Assembly (NCBI GenBank): GCA_017461365.1
Contig: JAFTYG010000005.1
Coordinates: 1-40,658 of the forward strand
DNA: 40,658 nucleotides
Reading direction: 5' to 3'
Source of the DNA: Clostridia bacterium
Lineage (GTDB): Bacteria > Bacillota > Clostridia > Oscillospirales > CAG-272
The notes beneath the pieces are model-generated. The model was not told the origin of the DNA. It saw only the letters and a list, made by a program, of their open reading frames with translations, and ran no database searches. A program made the position numbers and the translations under genes. This document shows, piece by piece, positions 39,422 through 40,658 of the stretch. The number at the start of each line of letters is the position of its first letter. The stretch's first letter is position 1.

Positions 39422-39718
39422 ATGGCAACGAAGACCGCAAACGTAACCGCGCGTGTTCATCCCGAAATCAAACAGCAGGCAGAAGAGGTGTTGGAGCAGC
39501 TCGGTATTCCCGTATCGGTACTGATCGATTCTCTTTACCGTCAGATCATTATGACCAACAGTATTCCGTATTCGTTCAGTATTCCGTCTTTACAGACTCG
39601 CGATACTATGACCGATGCACAGTTTAATTCAATGATGTCGAAAGGACTCACGCAAGCAAAAGCAGGACAAGGCTTGGATATTGACGATGCTTTTGCCGAG
39701 ATAAATAAAAGTATCTGA
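39422..39718 (+). CDS. RelB/DinJ family antitoxin
   Basis: A 98-residue antitoxin. The N-terminal ribbon-helix-helix DNA-binding part matches RelB/DinJ: MATKTANVTARVHPEIKQQA, then ILEQLGIP-like EEVLEQLGIPVSVLIDSLYR. The C-terminal part (about 60-98) would wrap the toxin. ATG at 39422 has AAAGGTGG upstream; a GTG at 39410 in the same frame is inside that site and is not used. It ends two bases before the toxin ATG. Confidence 0.9.
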   Translation: MATKTANVTARVHPEIKQQAEEVLEQLGIPVSVLIDSLYRQIIMTNSIPYSFSIPSLQTRDTMTDAQFNSMMSKGLTQAKAGQGLDIDDAFAEINKSI

Positions 39719-39720
39719 CA

Positions 39721-40050
39721 ATGACGTATAAAGTAAAGCTGACAAGTAACGCGCTCGATCATTTGAAGGATGCTATCGGATATATCTCTAAGGCGTTGCT
39801 CGAACCCGAGATATCGCGGCGGTGGTCCGATCGGATCAGAAAGGATATTTCGTCCCTAAGTCATATGCCGTTTCGTTATCCGCTTGTCGAAGAAGAGCCT
39901 TGGCATACAGAAAATATCCGCAAAATGAATGTGGAGAATTTTATCGTTTACTATTGGGTAGACGACACCGATCTTACTGTTTGGGTTATCGCCGTCGTTT
40001 ACGGAAGACGTGATCAAATATCCGTTCTGAGAAATCTGTCAAAAGAATAG
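39721..40050 (+). CDS. RelE/ParE family toxin
   Basis: A 109-residue toxin of the RelE/ParE superfamily. Starts YKVKLTSNALDHLKDAIGYI, the typical strand-helix-helix, then MPFRYPLV and a C-terminal sheet NFIVYYWVDD, VWVIAVVYGRRD. The conserved Arg and Tyr residues in the C-terminal strand (VYGRRDQ) are compatible with mRNA cleavage (RelE) or gyrase inhibition (ParE); sequence alone does not decide, though pairing with a RelB/DinJ antitoxin favours RelE/YafQ. Terminator follows five bases after the stop. Confidence 0.9.
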   Translation: MTYKVKLTSNALDHLKDAIGYISKALLEPEISRRWSDRIRKDISSLSHMPFRYPLVEEEPWHTENIRKMNVENFIVYYWVDDTDLTVWVIAVVYGRRDQISVLRNLSKE

Positions 40051-40055
40051 ATGAT

Positions 40056-40084
40056 AAAACACCACGGAAAATCCGTGGTGTTTT
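40056..40084 (+). terminator. Terminator of the RelB/RelE pair
   Basis: A 13-bp stem AAAACACCACGGA / TCCGTGGTGTTTT around AAA, with T residues at the end. Confidence 0.9.
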
Positions 40085-40190
40085 ATTCGTAGGATACGGA
40101 ACGAAGCTGAGTAATACGCCCGATCTGCCCCCGTTTTATCCCAAAAATCCCGCCTTTTTCGACTTTTTTAGTCATTTTGGATAACCCCGA

Positions 40191-40268
40191 GTTTTCCATA
40201 GGTTTTTCCATAACTGCTATGGAAAACAAGGGAAAACCTATGGAAAACCCTGTTGATAATGTGGAAAA
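40191..40268. repeat. Cluster of TTTTCCATA-type 9-mers
   Basis: TTTTCCATA at 40192-40200 and 40204-40212; reverse form TATGGAAAA at 40218-40226 and 40239-40247; TGTGGAAAA at 40260-40268 beside TGTTGATAA. They resemble degenerate DnaA boxes or a protein-binding array. No gene is seen in 40051-40658; other content is a hairpin at 40417 and repeat A7. Confidence 0.55.
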
Positions 40269-40416
40269 CCTTGTGTTTGCAGGCTTTCCCATTTATTTTT
40301 TTTGTCCCAAGCTATGGGAAACTTTCGCGAAAGCCTTGTCAATACCTTTTTGAAAATAAATCATTTTCCACGTTTTGCACAAAGCGTCTTTTTTGAATGT
40401 CACCATCGCAAAAAAC

Positions 40417-40448
40417 GGGGCTGTTTCATAAAAAAGTGAGATAGCTCC
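40417..40448. terminator. Imperfect terminator-family hairpin
   Basis: GGGGCTGTTTCA pairs with TGAGATAGCTCC through several G-U pairs. Same family as the terminators at 476, 4890 and 39295, but with no adjacent gene on either side in the window. Confidence 0.55.
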
Positions 40449-40535
40449 TTGCTTTTGTTAATTTGAGTTTCTACTCCGCTACGCCTATTTCGCTGTTAGC
40501 GAAATGGCACGAACATAGTTCGTGCGGTTATTTTT

Positions 40536-40658
40536 CAAATTGGAATTTGTCGGGGAGTTGAAGTTACATTTTACAGGCTAATACCCGTTTTTCGTGGTAA
40601 TCCATTCGTTCTTTTTTCTAAGGTAAATTTTGCTGACGCAAAAAAGATCCTTCACATG
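40536..40658 (+). repeat. Family A repeat with flank, copy A7 (cut by window end)
   Basis: Begins with CAAATTGGAATTTGTCGGGG (edge), then a flank matching 17688-17745 inverted, then the A end block GGTAAATTTTGCTGACGC from about 40616. The rest lies outside the window. Confidence 0.7.

Overview
The window looks like chromosomal DNA of an uncultured, probably gut-associated Clostridia (Firmicutes) bacterium. Evidence: an ispH-S1 fusion gene, the gene order FAD enzyme / cmk / plsC / ispH, a TrmK-Nif3 pair, purine-rich ribosome binding sites, near-consensus sigma-A promoters with 17-bp spacers, and intergenic spacers filled with short repeats. No rRNA or tRNA gene, CRISPR array, prophage or complete insertion sequence was recognised.

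Layout. 1-2300: a minus-strand pair, Gfo/Idh/MocA oxidoreductase and YigZ. 2440-4927: lepA behind a long leader that contains a repeat, then a 34-residue Cys-rich membrane peptide. 5110-9917: DUF1858 protein, trmK + Nif3-like protein, metallophosphoesterase + RlmD-type methyltransferase. 9933-12022: an AT-richer accessory patch with a gene broken by two adjacent stops and three unrecognised membrane/zinc proteins. 12059-17365: GNAT, PP-loop ATPase, flavodoxin-ferredoxin, PHP hydrolase and LVIVD propeller, closely packed. 17814-19761: FAD oxidoreductase and an APH-like kinase. 19815-20182: a compact locus read here as a type I toxin-antitoxin system, with a 27-codon membrane peptide, a structured leader hiding its Shine-Dalgarno (SD) sequence, and a convergent antisense promoter. 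20236-22305: MFS transporter and RpiR regulator on the minus strand. 22462-23225: VbhA-like antitoxin and Fic toxin. 23275-31341: a minus-strand run with the conserved cluster FAD enzyme / cmk / plsC / ispH-S1, interrupted by repeats in almost every spacer and by an inserted four-helix-bundle (S23-like) gene. 31518-33702: membrane protein, tcdA and a flavin reductase. 34526-39324: a complete branched-chain amino acid-type ABC importer (livJHMGF) with promoter and terminator. 39369-40084: a RelB/RelE-type toxin-antitoxin pair. 40090-40658: gene-free, with a cluster of TTTTCCATA-type 9-mers and the start of another repeat.

Two themes stand out. First, three different toxin-antitoxin types occur within about 20 kb (putative type I RNA-regulated, VbhA/Fic, RelBE). 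Second, the spacers hold several families of modular repeats. Families A, C, D and E have different cores, but many are edged by versions of the same short sequence (AAATTGGAGTTTGTCG). Family B has tandem TGCACAATG ends, conserved hairpins and right ends that fall exactly at stop codons, and it brackets the inserted S23-like gene.

All function calls come from reading the translations and motifs by eye. No database or folding software was used.
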